Source: Gossypium raimondii (lineage: Eukaryota; Streptophyta; Magnoliopsida; Malvales; Malvaceae). Taken from it: a stretch of DNA of 64,000 bases. The stretch's first letter is position 1. Each line of letters opens with the position of its first letter. The stretch is from the NCBI RefSeq assembly GCF_025698545.1, contig NC_068567.1, forward strand, positions 61,206,705 to 61,270,704. The letters run 5' to 3'. This document shows positions 24,640 to 37,784 of the stretch, in pieces. Below the pieces are notes generated by a model. It ran no database searches, was not told the DNA's origin, and worked only from the letters and a program-made list of their open reading frames with translations. A program made the translations under genes and the position numbers.

Positions 24640-25170
24640 TATTATGCGTAAGTTGTGGTTTTAGTCCTCATATTTTAATTTGATTAATTTTAGTTCTTGA
24701 ACTTTTCAAATTGGTCAATTTTATCCCCTGTACTTTTTGAATTTTAAAATTTCAATCCCTACCTAAGCAACCGTGGTTAATCAAATTGGTTAAATTTTGT
24801 TATTAATCTTGTACTATGCACAAAGTTGTGGCTTTAGTCCATCCTCTCCAATTGGACTATTCTTATTCCTTATACTTTTCAAATTTGAAATTTTAATATT
24901 GATGTAAATGGCAACAGTTAAATCTATTAATTGTCTTTTTTGTGAATAATATGTGAAAATAGTAAGTTGGCACGACATTACGCATGTCTTAATATGTTTG
25001 ACATGTCAAATTTTGAAAATAACAGAACTTAATGAATTCAACAACTATCATTTGGTAAGGACTGTTGTTCTAAAAACTGAAAAGTACAAGGACTAAAAGG
25101 GACTAATTTGAAGAAAGAGACTAAATCCACAACTTATGCATCGCATAAGGACTAATAGAATAATTTAACC
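24640..25170. mobile_element. Foldback repeat, 'AGTCCCTTTACT' family copy 2
   Basis: The left arm ATTAGTCTTTGTATTATGCG is matched by the inverted right arm (TGCATCGCATAAGGACTAAT). The internal CAATTTTAGTTC/GACTAAAAGGGAC blocks also pair. Same family as 22140-22700. Confidence 0.6.
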
Positions 25171-25271
25171 TTTATTTTTTATCTTATAATTATTAAATTA
25201 GGTTACTAAACCTAATTAATACTTTTAAAACTTATATTTGCATTTAAATATATTCATATGATGTAATTGAG

Positions 25272-25297
25272 ATATATATATATATATATATATATAT
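25272..25297. repeat. (AT)13 microsatellite
   Basis: AT dinucleotide run of 26 bases. Confidence 0.85.
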
Positions 25298-25826
25298 GCA
25301 TGTGTACATAATATATAATTTAATAAGAAATTAAACAATAAACTATAAATATATATGTAAAAATATTTACAAAATATTCATAAACTCGAAATGATATATA
25401 AAAAGTACGGGTTCGGAAAAACATTTAAACCGACGAGAATACCATTTATTTTCTACCATATTACTAAATTGACATTTAAAACTATTTATAATTTAAAAAT
25501 AAGTTGTGATAATTTTAATAACTCTAAAATAGAGTTATAACTTGAATAAAATTCAAAACATGCTCACTACCAATAAGTCAAAATAATTAATAATAATTAA
25601 GATTAAAATATTATTTTTAAAAATCTGGATTATTTTTATTTTTATAAGTAATTTTTATCTTTATATTTGTTAACGTAATAAAATAAAGTTATAACTTGAA
25701 TAGAAATTAAGTATATAAATAGAGATTAATTTTATTTTTAATTGATGATGACATTATATAATATTATGTTATTTATAAAAATATTATAAGTTGTTTATTC
25801 TGTGAAGCAAAGTACTTTCTTTTTAC

Positions 25827-25827
<1 letters not shown>

Positions 25828-25876
<49 letters not shown>
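25828..25876. repeat. (TTA)16 microsatellite
   Basis: Sixteen uninterrupted TTA units; likely to be polymorphic in length. Confidence 0.92.
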
Positions 25877-25877
<1 letters not shown>

Positions 25878-26730
25878 CATGAAATTGTGAACGGAAGAGA
25901 GATTTTAATAATTATTTTTAATTACTATTTTAAATGTGTTTATTAATTTAATGTATATGTCTTTCATGCTTATCATTAATCATTATTATAATTGATGTAT
26001 ATTGTTGTATTTTTAAAAAATTTAATTTAATATCATATACTTTCTAATATATTTCTAAATTTTTATATTATTTTCAATTTTTAATTTATAAAATATTATT
26101 TATTTTAAATATTACTTACGTTATATATATTTCATATTATTTATTTTAATTTTTTAAAAATAAATGTGTTTATTCTCCTGCAACGCAAGTGACAAAGGAA
26201 TCTAATTAATTAAGTATATTGAAAAAACAATAAATTTATGTAATAAAATTATAATTTATTTATGAAATTTAAAATTACGGTCCATACATTAAAACAATAT
26301 AATATTTTGTGACGATACAATATTTTTTTTTAGAATAATTTCATTATAAGTTCTGATTATATCTACTTTTTTTGACACAATAACTAGAACTACCCACAAC
26401 CCCTCAATTTATAAATAGGAGGATAATGCATTTCAGTGCACTTAAACACACGTCCTGTATGCCTGATACAAATTTTATATAATATATATTACTAAAAAAA
26501 ATAGATAATATAGAAAGAAACCAACGGCCCATTACAACTACCCAAAAGCTCACAACCATACAGTCCAAATACAAGATTTTATGCTGTCATCAGCTGTGTA
26601 TATAATCTACATATATTATAAGGGAAAAATACTTGCGGAGTCCCTCTATTATAAGCATTAGATCAATTTAGTCTTTTATTATAAAATGGGTCATAAAAAA
26701 ATTCAAATATTAAATGCATCTTATAATAAA

Positions 26731-27278
26731 GGGTAAACTACAAAAATAGTCACTTTTGTTTGCCTCAAATTACATTTTAGTCACTTATGTTTGAAATGTT
26801 ACGTTTTAGTCACTTACGTTATCGTTTTGTTACGAAGTAGTCACCCTGTCATTAAACTCCATTACCTCCCTAACAACAATCCTACGTGGCAGTCCAAATG
26901 GGTTTTAAATGCCAACTTGGATGTCCAACTATGATGAAAATAGTTTTTTTTATTCAAAATAGAAAAGAAAACTAAAAGAAAAGAGAGGCGAACGGTTGTT
27001 CTTTTCCAGTTCAAGGTGTAATTAATTTAAAAATTTTAATTAAATAAATTTATTTAATTAAAAATCTATTCTTGTCGCAGTTGGACATTCAAGTTAGCAT
27101 TTAAAACCTATTTAGATTGCTACGTAAGATTACTATTAGAGAGGTAATGGAGCTTAACGACGGAGTGACTACTTTGTAACAAAATAATAACGTAAATGGC
27201 TAAAACGTTACATTTCAAACATAAGTGACTAAAATGTAATCTGAGACAAACAAAAGTGACTATTTTTATAGTTTACCC
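26731..27278. mobile_element. 548 bp foldback element with 9 bp target duplication
   Basis: The ends GGGTAAACTACAAAAATAGT and its near complement (ACTATTTTTATAGTTTACCC) extend into arms of about 150 bases. The element is flanked by identical 9-base repeats TATAATAAA (26722-26730, 27279-27287). It contains no open frame of note. The 9-base duplication suggests Mutator-type mobilisation (inference). Confidence 0.8.
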
Positions 27279-28155
27279 TATAATAAATGCATCTTATCCA
27301 CCATAGTTAAAGTGATTATCAAGTTGATCAAACTATTGATTGCCGATCAAACAATAGTTAAATAATTAATTAAAATATTTAAAAAATTTTATAAAATTTG
27401 ATCCAACCAGTTCAATCGTTTTTTGTTTTGATTTTCTATTTTTTATCAATTTCAAGTGGATTGCTCATAGACCAATTCAATCCCTATGTTCGGATCATAT
27501 ACCAATTAATCCAACCGACTGGTACAACTCAAATAACACTACTTCAGACCCTATAACATTGGCTTCATGGGTCTTTATTTTAATTTTGAACACGTGAGCA
27601 TCAAACAACTTAGATTTAACATGTTAAAAAAATTGATTTACTTAACGAGTCAAATTTAAGCTCTATCTATAGAGTAAGTACATTTGTGTTTAAAATTTAA
27701 TTTAACATTTAAATATACTCTCTAATCATATCAAAACAAGTATTTAAAATCTAAACCATAATCTAAAAACCTCAAAGATGATAAAAACCAGTGCAAGGCT
27801 ACTTGCATATACTACAAATATACATCATGAAATCTTTGCGCGTTGAGAATCCATTGGATGTAATGAAATGAAGCAAATATCTCGGTTGCAACTTCGATTT
27901 TTCCATCATCATGAAGAAAGTTCGACGTGATTCGTTGTTCTACGAACGAAAAGAGCCCGAAAATCTTCGGCTGGTCGAGCAATTTCCAGTTTACTTGGAG
28001 GCCAAATCTTATATGCCAATCGACCAATTTGATACATGCATCTTTGGATCTTCGTATGTTCAGGACATCTTTGTCTGAAAAAGCCTGATAAAACCGGCAC
28101 CGGGAAGCATACTCGAACATGCCCTCTTCTTCTCTGGGTTAGTGAACATGTCGGA

Positions 28156-30102
28156 TTATCTGAGCATGTCTCCTTTAAGTAGTTGTGGTCCACTTAATGC
28201 AGGTGAGATGCTAAATGCATTGCCGTCACTGTAACACAAAGGGTGAGCGAGAGACATTGGTCGATCCGGGATTGGGGGAACTTCAATATCACCTTCCAAC
28301 ATTTTCAATGCATCCAAAATGGTAGGTCTTAAGGCTACCATTACATGAGCACACAAAATCCCAACATGCAAAAACCTCTCCATTATAGCTTTTGGATTCG
28401 AGTTCACGGAATCCTCACTATCCATCAACGAACGATCAAAAGCTTCCTCAACTTTCCCTGCTTTTACCAAAGACCAAGCCCAATCCGTTATCAAAAATGC
28501 ACGCGGCGAACTCGACGAAGACAAATCAAGAGCTTTCCTCCCACACATTATCTCCAAAACAACGACACCGAAACTATAAACATCGCTCTTCTCAGTCAAC
28601 TGACCATATAAAGCATATTCAGGAGCCAAATATCCATGAGTCCCAGCAACTCTAGTCGTTAAATGAGACTGGCCTTCCCTACTCTGTTTTGCTAACCCGA
28701 AATCCGAAACCCTCGCTCGCATATCGGCATCGAGTAATATATTAGTAGCTTTAATATCTCTATGATATATAGCAGGCTTAACTCCATAATGCAAATAAGC
28801 CAACCCTTTTGCCACATCCAAGATTATATTCTTCCTTTGAGGCCAACTCAACGGTTTAACACCCGATTTCGACGGAAACAAATGGTCATCGAGGTTTCCA
28901 TTAGGCATATACTCGTAAACAAGATATCTTTGACTCCCTTTTTCACCATCACCGTCGTCATAATGTTCGATTTCTTCATCATCAATCATACAACATCCTC
29001 TAAGAGGAACCAAATTCCTATGTTTCAAATTACTAATAATTTCAACTTCATTGCAAAACTCTTCATCACCTTGAAATTCAGATTCTATGATCCTTTTAAC
29101 AGCTACCAGTGTTCCATCTGGTAAAATCCCTTTGAAAACAAATCCAAATCCCCCTCTTCCTACAAAATTCTTACTTGAAAAATGATCAGTTGCTTTCTCA
29201 AGATCATGGAGTTTAAACCAAATTGAACCAGTATTAGGCCTTAACCTAGTTCTAGAACCTTGTTCTTCTAAATCATAAAAATTAGAACCAGAACCGCCAT
29301 TGTTTCTCTTCACAAATCGTTTTTCATACCAAAAGTAAAAACCCAATACACTAATAGTAACAAAAACGGCTACGCCAGCTCCTGTTAAGCCAAAAACAAG
29401 AGCTGAATGCTTGTTATTAGAACCAGATTTTTTATTCAATGTTAAAGAAAAAGCACAAGAAACAGTCCCATCACTTTCAGGGCCAAATTCATTAACAATC
29501 CCAGCAGCATAAAGAACAATGAAATCGAAACAATCGGTACCGTGTGAGCGATTACCATCGATAGCCATTAACCGTGAATGAACCTCGTTACCAGCACGGA
29601 GACAAGTATCACACGCCGTTAAATCACCGAGATCAGCTTTGCAACCTTGGTCTAACACCGTGGATTGACCTAATTTAGCGACCCAATCTTTAGTCGTTTG
29701 TATCTCGGCACAAAGATCAGGCGTAATCACGAACTGGGCCGGCTCGAAACAAAGGGAAACGACGTCGTTAGGGAGAGAAAGCAAATCGAGCTTGGACTGG
29801 AAATCATGGAGGCATGAAACGGAAGAGGGCAAATCAGGGAGCTGAAAAAGACTGGTTTCTTTAAGGTTTTCGGCTAATCCAATGCCGAAGACCGATAACA
29901 GTGAAACACAACAGTTTTGCTTCGAGATTTCAGCTTTGGGTGTTGAATTTGAAGGGTGAAAATCACGGCAAACAGTTGAGTTCCATGGGACTCTCGTTAC
30001 ATAGTTGAGATCCATTGGACAAGAAGCAGCTATGGTTAATGAAAGGGTTGATAGGAAAACAAGGGACGAGATTGAAAACTTTAAACTATTGATGATCTTC
30101 AT
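28156..30102 (-). CDS. Receptor-like serine/threonine kinase, At1g11050 type
   Basis: A single-exon gene of 648 residues that resembles Arabidopsis At1g11050. A signal peptide (1-26, ending TIAAS) precedes a cysteine-rich extracellular part (about 27-230) that carries the CCVSLLS and [11 protein letters not shown] words typical of SPARK-domain kinases. One membrane segment spans about 233-258, with basic residues after it (EKRFVKR). The kinase domain is about 312-600: glycine loop GRGGFGFV (315-322), Lys336 in VAVK, catalytic HRD 447-449, KATN 451-454, DFG 467-469, and APEY in the activation segment. All catalytic residues are present, so an active kinase is expected at the plasma membrane; the ligand is unknown. 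It starts at the only ATG ahead of the signal peptide. The 3' flank (27800-28155) has open frames in other phases that look like UTR. Confidence 0.93.
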   Translation of the reverse strand: MKIINSLKFSISSLVFLSTLSLTIAASCPMDLNYVTRVPWNSTVCRDFHPSNSTPKAEISKQNCCVSLLSVFGIGLAENLKETSLFQLPDLPSSVSCLHDFQSKLDLLSLPNDVVSLCFEPAQFVITPDLCAEIQTTKDWVAKLGQSTVLDQGCKADLGDLTACDTCLRAGNEVHSRLMAIDGNRSHGTDCFDFIVLYAAGIVNEFGPESDGTVSCAFSLTLNKKSGSNNKHSALVFGLTGAGVAVFVTISVLGFYFWYEKRFVKRNNGGSGSNFYDLEEQGSRTRLRPNTGSIWFKLHDLEKATDHFSSKNFVGRGGFGFVFKGILPDGTLVAVKRIIESEFQGDEEFCNEVEIISNLKHRNLVPLRGCCMIDDEEIEHYDDGDGEKGSQRYLVYEYMPNGNLDDHLFPSKSGVKPLSWPQRKNIILDVAKGLAYLHYGVKPAIYHRDIKATNILLDADMRARVSDFGLAKQSREGQSHLTTRVAGTHGYLAPEYALYGQLTEKSDVYSFGVVVLEIMCGRKALDLSSSSSPRAFLITDWAWSLVKAGKVEEAFDRSLMDSEDSVNSNPKAIMERFLHVGILCAHVMVALRPTILDALKMLEGDIEVPPIPDRPMSLAHPLCYSDGNAFSISPALSGPQLLKGDMLR

Positions 30103-31489
30103 TCCTTGGGTGGTTTTTTTTTTCTTACTTTTTTTTTTTTTTGGTGATATTAATATGAGGAAGAAGATGAAGTTGCAGAGATAAAAGGAACGATGCTATT
30201 CTAGTCAAACCTTTACCTCTTTTTATTACACTCTATTTCGGCAGCCGAGTTTTGTTTTTTTCTTACTTTCGTTGGTGGCGCTTGCATGTCACGTCAGTAG
30301 ATGGAGTGATGGAGATGGCTTTGATTGGAGCGTTGACTACACGCGATATAATATACGATGAAATATATTCTGTCTCATTTTTCTTTCTTTGCCTTTTTGT
30401 TATTGTCGACTTTTTGTAGATTTGTCTTGGATTCGATAACCTCAATTTAAATATTGTAAAAAAATAAATTTGTTTTCATTAAATAAATTTATATTTAAAA
30501 AATTATTTTAGAAGTTTCTATATAAATGTTAGTTAAAGATTTAACAAGCAGTCGGATTGATTAGATCACTGATTTGTTGGTTTGATCGATTTATTCGATT
30601 CGTACATGTTAGTATATTAATTAGTTTAAAGCCCTTTTTCAAATTACTATCCGATTAATTATTGATCTAATCTCCTTCAAACAATATTAATGTTAGTGTA
30701 AATTTAATTTTTGAATATATGGAGATAAGAAAAGGAAAAAGAAGGAATTTTGCATGGTTTTTAGCGTTGAATTAGTGATCAAACTGGTTAAACAATCGAA
30801 ATTTTATTCGGCAATCCAATCGGTTTAATTAAATAAACTGTTTGAAAATTTTGGAAAAACTAAAAAAACGACTCAACTGATTTAATCACTTCACAAGTCA
30901 ATGGGTCTAATCCCTCTCTAGATCAACACTTCGACCGATTTTTTTTTATCTAATTGGTCAATCTAGTTTGGTTTAAGCAACATTGAAATTTCAACGGAAA
31001 ATTTTACCTTTTAGTCTCGATATTAATGATACTTTATGCATTTTAGAATCAGCGAAAAATTGATTTTTTTTTAAAAATTTAAAACAATATTATAATAATT
31101 TATATTAATCGCTATTTATTTATAGTAATTTATATTTAATCACTATTTTCTTTATTGAAAATAATTTTCAATTTGAAAGAAAATATAGTCGATAATCTTG
31201 ACAATTTTATATAAAAAACTTATGTTTGACACAAAAACAGAGCAAAAAGGAAAAGAAAACGTGAGTTTGATAAAATTAAAAGGAAGCATCATAGAAATTG
31301 CCCATCTAATGTTGTAATTAAATTTCCAGATGAAACTAAATTTATTGTTTTTATTTTCCACATTCATTTCATCTGCCTCATCTGCTGCTTGACCTTTTTG
31401 CTTTAAAAGAAAATGATTGACATTAATGATTAAAATTTAGATTCTATGAACATGGTCAAACAGATTACCTGTCTTATATATAATAGAAA

Positions 31490-31786
31490 TAATTTGAATT
31501 TTAATTTGCATTTTACTCTTTTTATTTTTAAAATAAACAGATTAGTCCATGTACGTTAGATTACGAGTAAATTGATTTTTTCTGTTAAAAATTACATCCA
31601 TTTTATTGTTAAAACTAACATAATTGATGAATAACCAAACAGTTATAATGTACAAGGACTAATTTTAATATTAGAAATGATCGGTTTAATTTTTTATCTA
31701 TATATAGAGATTAATTTGTTTATTTTTTAGTATTGGGGTAAAATGTAATTTGACTATTAATACAAGGGCCTTCGTGATACTTTTAC
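31490..31786. mobile_element. GTAAAAGTA foldback MITE, decayed copy M3
   Basis: The right arm is clear (ACAAGGGCCTTCGTGATACTTTTAC ends at 31786, described by its key ends GGGCC and ACTTTTAC). The left arm is recognisable only from TTGCATTTTACTC onward. Confidence 0.55.
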
Positions 31787-31826
31787 TGTTTTTAGTGCAT
31801 TAATTAAGGAATATTGATTTTTTGTA

Positions 31827-32252
31827 GGGTAAAAAAGTCTTTAAATTTTGGAAAAAAATCAATTAAGTCTCTTCGTAAAAAATGCATTCAATTAAGTCCT
31901 TAAACTCTCAAATTGTACAAATTAAGCCCTATAATCAACGTTTTCCGTCTTTGATCATTATGTCACTAATGTGGCCATTAACGATGCTGATGTGACGATC
32001 CGCGTTAGTAAAAAATTAAAAAAGAAAAAAGATTTGTCCCAGCACATTTCGGACACAAAATTTTTTATTTTGATTTTTTTACTAACACCGTAGTTGACGT
32101 GGACCACCACTTCAATACATAACAATCAAATATGAAAAATGCTGGCCAAAGTTCTTAATTGATGTAATTTGAGAGTTTGAAAGCTTAATTGAGTATCTAT
32201 TTTTATGTTACATGATTTTTTTGCTTAAGATTTAGGGACTTTTCACCATTTA
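31827..32252. mobile_element. Foldback repeat ('AATTAAGTC' type)
   Basis: The left arm (GGGTAAAAAAGTCTTTAAAT...CAATTAAGTCC) is imperfectly inverted relative to the right arm (...GCTTAATTGAG...TTTAGGGACTTTTCACC). Non-coding. Confidence 0.5.
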
Positions 32253-33974
32253 AGCCAATTTTTCTGTAAGCCACTCAGGTATTTGAGTCGAATTTAACTC
32301 GAAGTACTAAATAAGTTCAAGTAATTCGAGTTATTGAATAATCAAATTTTTTAGTGGCATGTTTGAAACCATGATTTCCAAATCCAAATCCAATTTTTTT
32401 TATAACAAATAAAATATTGGATTTGAATTTGGGCAAATCCAAATCTAATTTTAATAAGAGCTAAATTTTGGATTTAAAAATCCATTTTAAAACTTAGAAT
32501 TTTCAAAATCCAAGATTGATTAAAAAACATATGGAGAACTTTTTTGTTCTCTTCTTTCACACCTCCTTCAAAATCCAAACAATAAATATTTAATTTTACT
32601 TTTAATATATCATCAACAAAGTTCACGATTTTTAGAGTTTGGCCAGTAGGCAAACTGATCAGACCATCAGTTCTTGGTGCAATCAAGTCAATTGGTTCGA
32701 TTGAATAGATTCTTTAAAATAAAAAAAATTAAAAATAGATAAAACTTGTTCAACTGGTCCAATCGGTTCACGAGTAAACCAATCTGAGCCCTTATTCTGG
32801 ACTGGTACCTTAGCCGATTCCGAATCCAATCTGCCTGACCAATCAATTCGATTCTAAAAACAATGATGAAGCTTCGTACATTTAATTTAATACAATATAA
32901 ATATTAAAAAAATTCCATTTATCCCATAAATTCCACGATTTTAATTTTAAACCCTTGATTTTTAATTTATACCTAAGTAAGTTCACTTATGCCTAGTGCA
33001 ATCAGGTTGACCAACAGGTCCGGATCGATTTTCAGAACCGAACTGGTGGACAAACTAATTAGGCAACCAATTTATTGGTCCAACCAGTTTGATCGGTTTG
33101 GTTGGTATGATTGGTTCGACCATTCCATCCGGTTCTATTAAATAAAAATTTTAAAAATCATAAAATTAAAAAATTAAAAAAATTGGTTCAAGCGGTTCAA
33201 CCGCCCAATCAACTGGTCTGTATCAATTCTCAAGTCAATCGATCTAATACTTTTCTCCAGACTGATACCCTAGCTAATTCTCGATCCAACTGGTTGGTCG
33301 AGTTCGATTCAAACGACAATGTTTAAAATCCTCCTAAATAATAAAATTAAAAAAATATTTTCAAAGTCTAGAATTAGTTGAAATCAAAATCTAAATTTGA
33401 ATTATCCAACAATAAATTTGGATTAATTCAAAATATTAAATTTTAAATACTTTCATTACCAAATAAAAATTTAAAATAATATAAATCATAAATTTCTAAA
33501 ATCTAAATCTGAATCCGGATCCAAACTTTCCTAAATGTTACCTAGATTAAAAAAAAAATCTAATTCGAACTTATACTAGAGCTTTAAAGTAGAACTTAAA
33601 TTAAAGTTCAACTTAACTTTGGAACACAAAATTTAATTCAGCTTAAGCTTCATTCAAGCTCAATTCGGTTCAATTACATCCCAAACCCATCACTTTAAAA
33701 AATACAAAGATGCAAGTCTTCAACTCTAAATATGGACATTAGCATACCACAAGGAAGAGCTATAAGTATACAAAATTCAGGGATTTATCATAGAAAAAGG
33801 AGGGATCGAGTTCATCGATTTGTAAAAACATTACAACGAAAGGAGCATAATGCTTCGGTACGTAGGAATTAAAGCCCAAAAAGATACAAATCAAAGAAAG
33901 CGGTATGAAACTTGACAAAAGCTAAGCCATACCAGAAAAACCTTTGAACCAAGATTGTTTATATCCATATAATT

Positions 33975-36900
33975 TCAATTGAGTCGAGGGCCGGAGTTCT
34001 TTACCGGAGGTGGAGATTGCCGAGAAAGAAAAGGAACATTTACTACTGTCCCAATAATCTTTTCTCCAACAATTACAGTGTCTCCATCTGAAGCCGCTTT
34101 CCTCTTTATGTAGCCTAAAGCAAAATGGTCACATTCCTTTCTTCCTGTTGTATAGCTTGTCAGCTTTCCCACCTGCAGGAATTCAAAGAAGGTCAAATTC
34201 TTCTATAAGTCTTGTAGCTTTAGTCCTTGTACTTTAATTTGGTCAATTTTAGTCAATGTACTTTTCTAATTAAATACTAGTAGTTAGATCATTTTGGTTA
34301 AATTTTGCTATTAGTCTTGTATTATGCCTAAAGTTGTAGGTTTAATCCATGTTCTCCAATTAGATCATTATTAATTCCTATATTTTTCAAATTTCAAAAT
34401 TTCAAAATTTCAATCCTAACTCAAACAATTGTCTTTAAATATAACTAACTTTTTGTGAGTAATGTGAAAATAACAATTTGATAAAGCATTATGTATGTGA
34501 TAACATGTTTGCCACATCATTTTCTGGAAATAACATAACTTAATGAATTTGACAGTTATTATTTTATTAAGATTGGAATTTTAAAATTCATAACGAATAA
34601 TACAGGGACTGATGGCAGAAATTTCCCTTTAAAGAGTAGCTTTATGTCAATAGTTCCCAAAATTACCCAAAATATGAAACCATGCATATCATCAGTTCGG
34701 GTAAAGAGTGAGATTAGAACCTTTTTCCCATTAACTGTAATGGGGCTGCCTGGTTCTGCAGGTGCTGATAAATGAATACCCCACAGTCTCTGTTTAACTC
34801 CATCATATGTAATGAGTCTTGATATTGTCTCTTGTCCCTTGTAACAGCCTACGGATCATAGAGTCCGATAAAGCATGTTTTGTAATTTTCTTAGCAGACA
34901 TTCAATGGTAAGAAATGTATATATCATAAGGGTTGGGGGTAGGGGTTGTCCAAGGATAATAGCGAATCCAGAAAATTGCTTTGGGGGTCAAGAGAAGAGA
35001 TGAATCATAAATTTGGGGAGGCAAAATGCAATTTTATTATTATACAAACATGTAATTTCATAAATTTTTAAGGGCCAAATGGAAAATTTGCTCCCTTGCC
35101 TTCGCCTCTGTCAACAAAAAGACTTGATCGCAAGTCTTTTGTCACTCCACCAGTAGTTCAGTTTAACACATGGTAAGGATTAGGTACCTTTGTTCAATGA
35201 AATTGAGTTCCAAAGACCAGCCTCCAGAACATTAAAGTCATTGGTAAGTTCCTTTCCAGGAGCTGGTCTACCTGCAAAATTAAATTAGAATTTCCTAGGA
35301 ACTTTGTTACAATAAGTACACCGTTCTTAAGCCATGACTAACTAATAAATCAAGAGTTACCACCTTGTGTAATCCTTAGCTTTTCCCAGGCATTAGAACC
35401 TAAAGGAATAGCACCTTGAGATAGAAGAGTTTTCCAGACGGAATCGGCTGCCGCTGGTGATGTCAACAATGAAAAACCTTCTTCGGAAATGATATTTCCG
35501 ACCCCAACAGTTATAGGCATACCGTTCACCTGAAATTGGTTAATGATCCTATTTTTGATTCACTGAAATGAACATTAAACAGAGTAAACTTTTACTATTT
35601 TCTCATTCTAAGTATTGCTTTGATATTAGATTACCTCATTCTAATACGAAATAGTTCAAATGTTCAAACATTTACAACTTGGCATTGGCAATATACAGGT
35701 ATCTTACATTATAATGACGATTTGTGCCGTATGGTTGTCCAACAAGATCACCCAGATTCAAATTAGCCATCACCTATCATTAAGATTATCAGATTAAAAC
35801 CAACAAAAAGAGAAATATCCTGGAAATATGCACAATTTATACAAAATTGCTTACTTCAGAGCTCTTGGGACCAGATAAAGCGAATAAGCAAGTTTGCTTG
35901 GTGATGTCTTGAATCTCTACCTTATCAGCAAAAAATATGTACCTGCATAAGAAAAGCTTAGCACTTACTACAGTAAAAGTATCATGGACGACTCTGTATT
36001 AAGAGTTGGATTGCATTTTCCCCCTTTACTAAAAAAATGGGCAAATTAGTCCTCGTACGTAAGATCAAAGAGCAAACGGATCTTTCTATTAAAAATTTCA
36101 TCAATTTCTACTTACATCAACATGAGGTACACATAGCACGTCATGTCTAATTGTCTGATTATTTTGTTAGCCAAACCAATTTTTAACACTAGAAATGGAT
36201 AAACTTTTTAATAGAAATGATCAGTTTACTCTGTGATCTTATATACAACGACTAATTTGCCTATTCTTTGAGTAAAGAGGACAAAATACAATCTGACTCC
36301 TAATAAAAACTCTCCATTTTTTTCTTCGTAAATGAAGGTAAGGATCTAAAAGAGATTGATCATTGATGCACTTACTTATTGAGCATTTCAGTTATGTTTC
36401 CACATGTCTCTGGTGAAACCATCAATAAAACTGCTTTCTTCTGTAAAAACATAAAACAAAAGTATAGTTAAGTCTTAACAAATCAACTAGGATCAACCCA
36501 TTACTATAAACTAAAACTAAAGATTATTAGAAATAGCAAAAAGAAGAACTACCATAATCCAAGCATAAGCAATATCAATCGTCCTTGCCGTCGGCGTAAC
36601 GAAAACGGTTTCACATCCCTAAGAATTTTACACAAAATCCAATCAATTTGAATCAAATTAAGCAAAAGAGAAGAAAAAAGAAGGGGTAGATTAGATGATT
36701 AGATCTATCACCTGCCCTTCACTAAGACATTCAAAATTGGCAGTGGTTTGATTATGAAGAAACTGAATCCTATCATCTCCACTGGCTTTTTCAACAATTC
36801 AATCCAATACATGTAAATTTTCATAAAGAATAATAAATTCATAATAAATAAAATTTAAAAACCTAAAATTAATTGAAGCGGGAATTAAGTGGAGACACCA

Positions 36901-37441
36901 ACCTCTTATCCTTCCAAAATGTGAAAGGTCCATAACCTAGAGCAATTATCAAATAAAAAAGAAGAAGATAATATTAGAAATTCTAGTAAGAGATTGGATC
37001 AACGAAGACAGGAATTCAAAAGTAGAATCTTACCACCACGCCATTATCGAATGCATCCAAAGCTTCATCGTCATTTTCAAACGTTTCTATTATCCCTTCC
37101 TCAGAAACTTTTGCTCCTTCTGCTGTAACTGAATCCTGCAACAAAAAAAAAATCGAAATTAAAGTCCATAAACGAAGCTTTTTTCCTAGGATTAAAAGAG
37201 GAAGAAAGCTACTTACTAGGAAATCGTGATCGATAGGAGGAGGGGAGAGTTCGAAAGGTAAAGCGGCGGCGATGGTAGATGAAGTGTTTCTCGATGAGAG
37301 ATTGTTCTTGGTGGTTTTCTTAGTCCGAAACGCCGCGTTTTGGTGAAGAAGAAGAGCGGCTCTGGAGTGTTGAAGACGAGCTGTGGAATGGCTAACTAAG
37401 TGAGCTACGCAAGGCGTCGCCGTCGCGGTCGCAGTCGTCAT
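33975..37441 (-). CDS. Plastid YgfZ/GcvT-like (COG0354) protein, At1g60990 type
   Basis: Twelve exons (37217-37441, 37034-37135, 36903-36936, 36712-36785, 36553-36618, 36376-36440, 35855-35942, 35708-35773, 35364-35529, 35188-35271, 34721-34848, 33975-34172) join in frame to 431 residues; Arabidopsis At1g60990, a 'putative transferase, chloroplastic', is about 432. The first 55 residues are rich in Ala, Thr, Ser and Arg and look like a chloroplast transit peptide. The mature part starts near LPFELSPPPIDHDFL. The diagnostic YgfZ motif KGCYKGQE is at 323-330 with its conserved Cys325. Relatives (YgfZ, IBA57) bind folate and support iron-sulfur cluster enzymes; the same role in plastids is inferred. 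Nothing is broken. One GTAAAAGTA element lies in an intron (35973-36317) and another repeat in the intron at 34205-34630. Confidence 0.92.
34205..34630. mobile_element. Foldback repeat, 'AGTCCCTTTACT' family copy 3
   Basis: Lies in the last intron of the At1g60990-like gene. The left arm CTTTAGTCCTTGTACTTTAA and the right arm near ATACAGGGACTGATGGCAGA are decayed inverted copies. Same family as 22140-22700. Confidence 0.5.
34970..35112 (+). repeat. Dispersed 'ggcgaaa' repeat, copy 4 (partial)
   Basis: A shortened copy, from AGCGAATCCAGAAAATTGCT to CTCCCTTGCCTTCGCCTCTG, in an intron of the At1g60990-like gene. Confidence 0.5.
35973..36317. mobile_element. GTAAAAGTA foldback MITE, copy M4 in At1g60990-like intron
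   Basis: Left end GTAAAAGTATCATGGACGAC. The right arm is inverted but eroded (CAATCTGACTCCTAATAAAA). It sits between exons at 35855-35942 and 36376-36440 and does not touch the splice sites. Confidence 0.65.
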
Positions 37442-37759
37442 TGCTTCGTTTTGTCGCAGCGGATATGCCGGCTGTGAAGTGGGAAAATGCTGAAATATGG
37501 ATTAAAAAAGCCAAAAACCAAAAATGAAAATAATCTTAACCGCCAGTTTAATCGTTGAGTTGGAAATTGAGTTTTATCTTCAATTTGTTTATTAATTTTA
37601 AAGCTTAAATGTCCAGAAAAATAATTAAATTTTTCATAGAAAATTACAAACAAGTGAGCTCTAATCAAAATTAATAATATAATTTTTTAAAATTTTTTTT
37701 AATAATATTAAGATGAAAAAAAATTCACATGGAAAATATTGAATTTAACGATTTAATTC

Positions 37760-37784
37760 ACAAACAAGTGAGCTCTAATCAAAA
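37760..37784 (+). repeat. 25-base templated filler at the copy A deletion junction
   Basis: 37760-37784 is identical to 37646-37670 (ACAAACAAGTGAGCT...), 114 bases upstream. It sits exactly where the segment matching 44218-44362 ends and the segment matching 49473 onward begins. AATT precedes both copies, which would allow priming. Confidence 0.85.

Larger units (their letters stand above)
19350..28155. other. 8.8 kb gene-poor interval
   Basis: This interval holds the AKT2 promoter side and then repeats only: a dispersed repeat at about 21230-21488, foldback repeats at about 22140-22700, 23455-24110, 24640-25170 and 26731-27278, simple repeats at 22079-22106, 25272-25297 and 25828-25876, and AT-rich filler. 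Open frames in 19537-20620 encode low-complexity, unrecognised peptides and are not supported as genes. The last 300 bases or so (27800-28155) are probably the 3' UTR of the receptor-like kinase. Confidence 0.65.
30103..33974. other. Gene-poor interval of repeats
   Basis: The RLK promoter side comes first. After it I see only repeats: 'GGTT(C/T)GA..CCAAT'-type degenerate palindromic DNA at about 30540-30960 and 32640-33330, a decayed GTAAAAGTA foldback at about 31490-31786, and a foldback at about 31827-32252. No coding exon is supported. The RLK leader has a pyrimidine/T tract near 30113-30142. Confidence 0.6.

Noticed and set aside
25828..25876. Regularly repeated sequence that might suggest a CRISPR-like array
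   Set aside because: It is a plain TTA microsatellite without spacers, and the window is nuclear plant DNA.
27812..28193. Open frames on the minus strand after the receptor kinase stop
   Set aside because: They overlap the kinase C-terminal end in another phase or lie directly behind it and show no domain; most likely 3' UTR.
28345..29124. Plus-strand open frames inside the receptor kinase
   Set aside because: Shadow frames antisense to a strongly supported kinase gene.
30540..33330. Repeated GGTTCGA/CCAATCGG words resembling tRNA B-box sequence
   Set aside because: No cloverleaf or A-box at the right distance could be built; the words recur as degenerate palindromic repeat.
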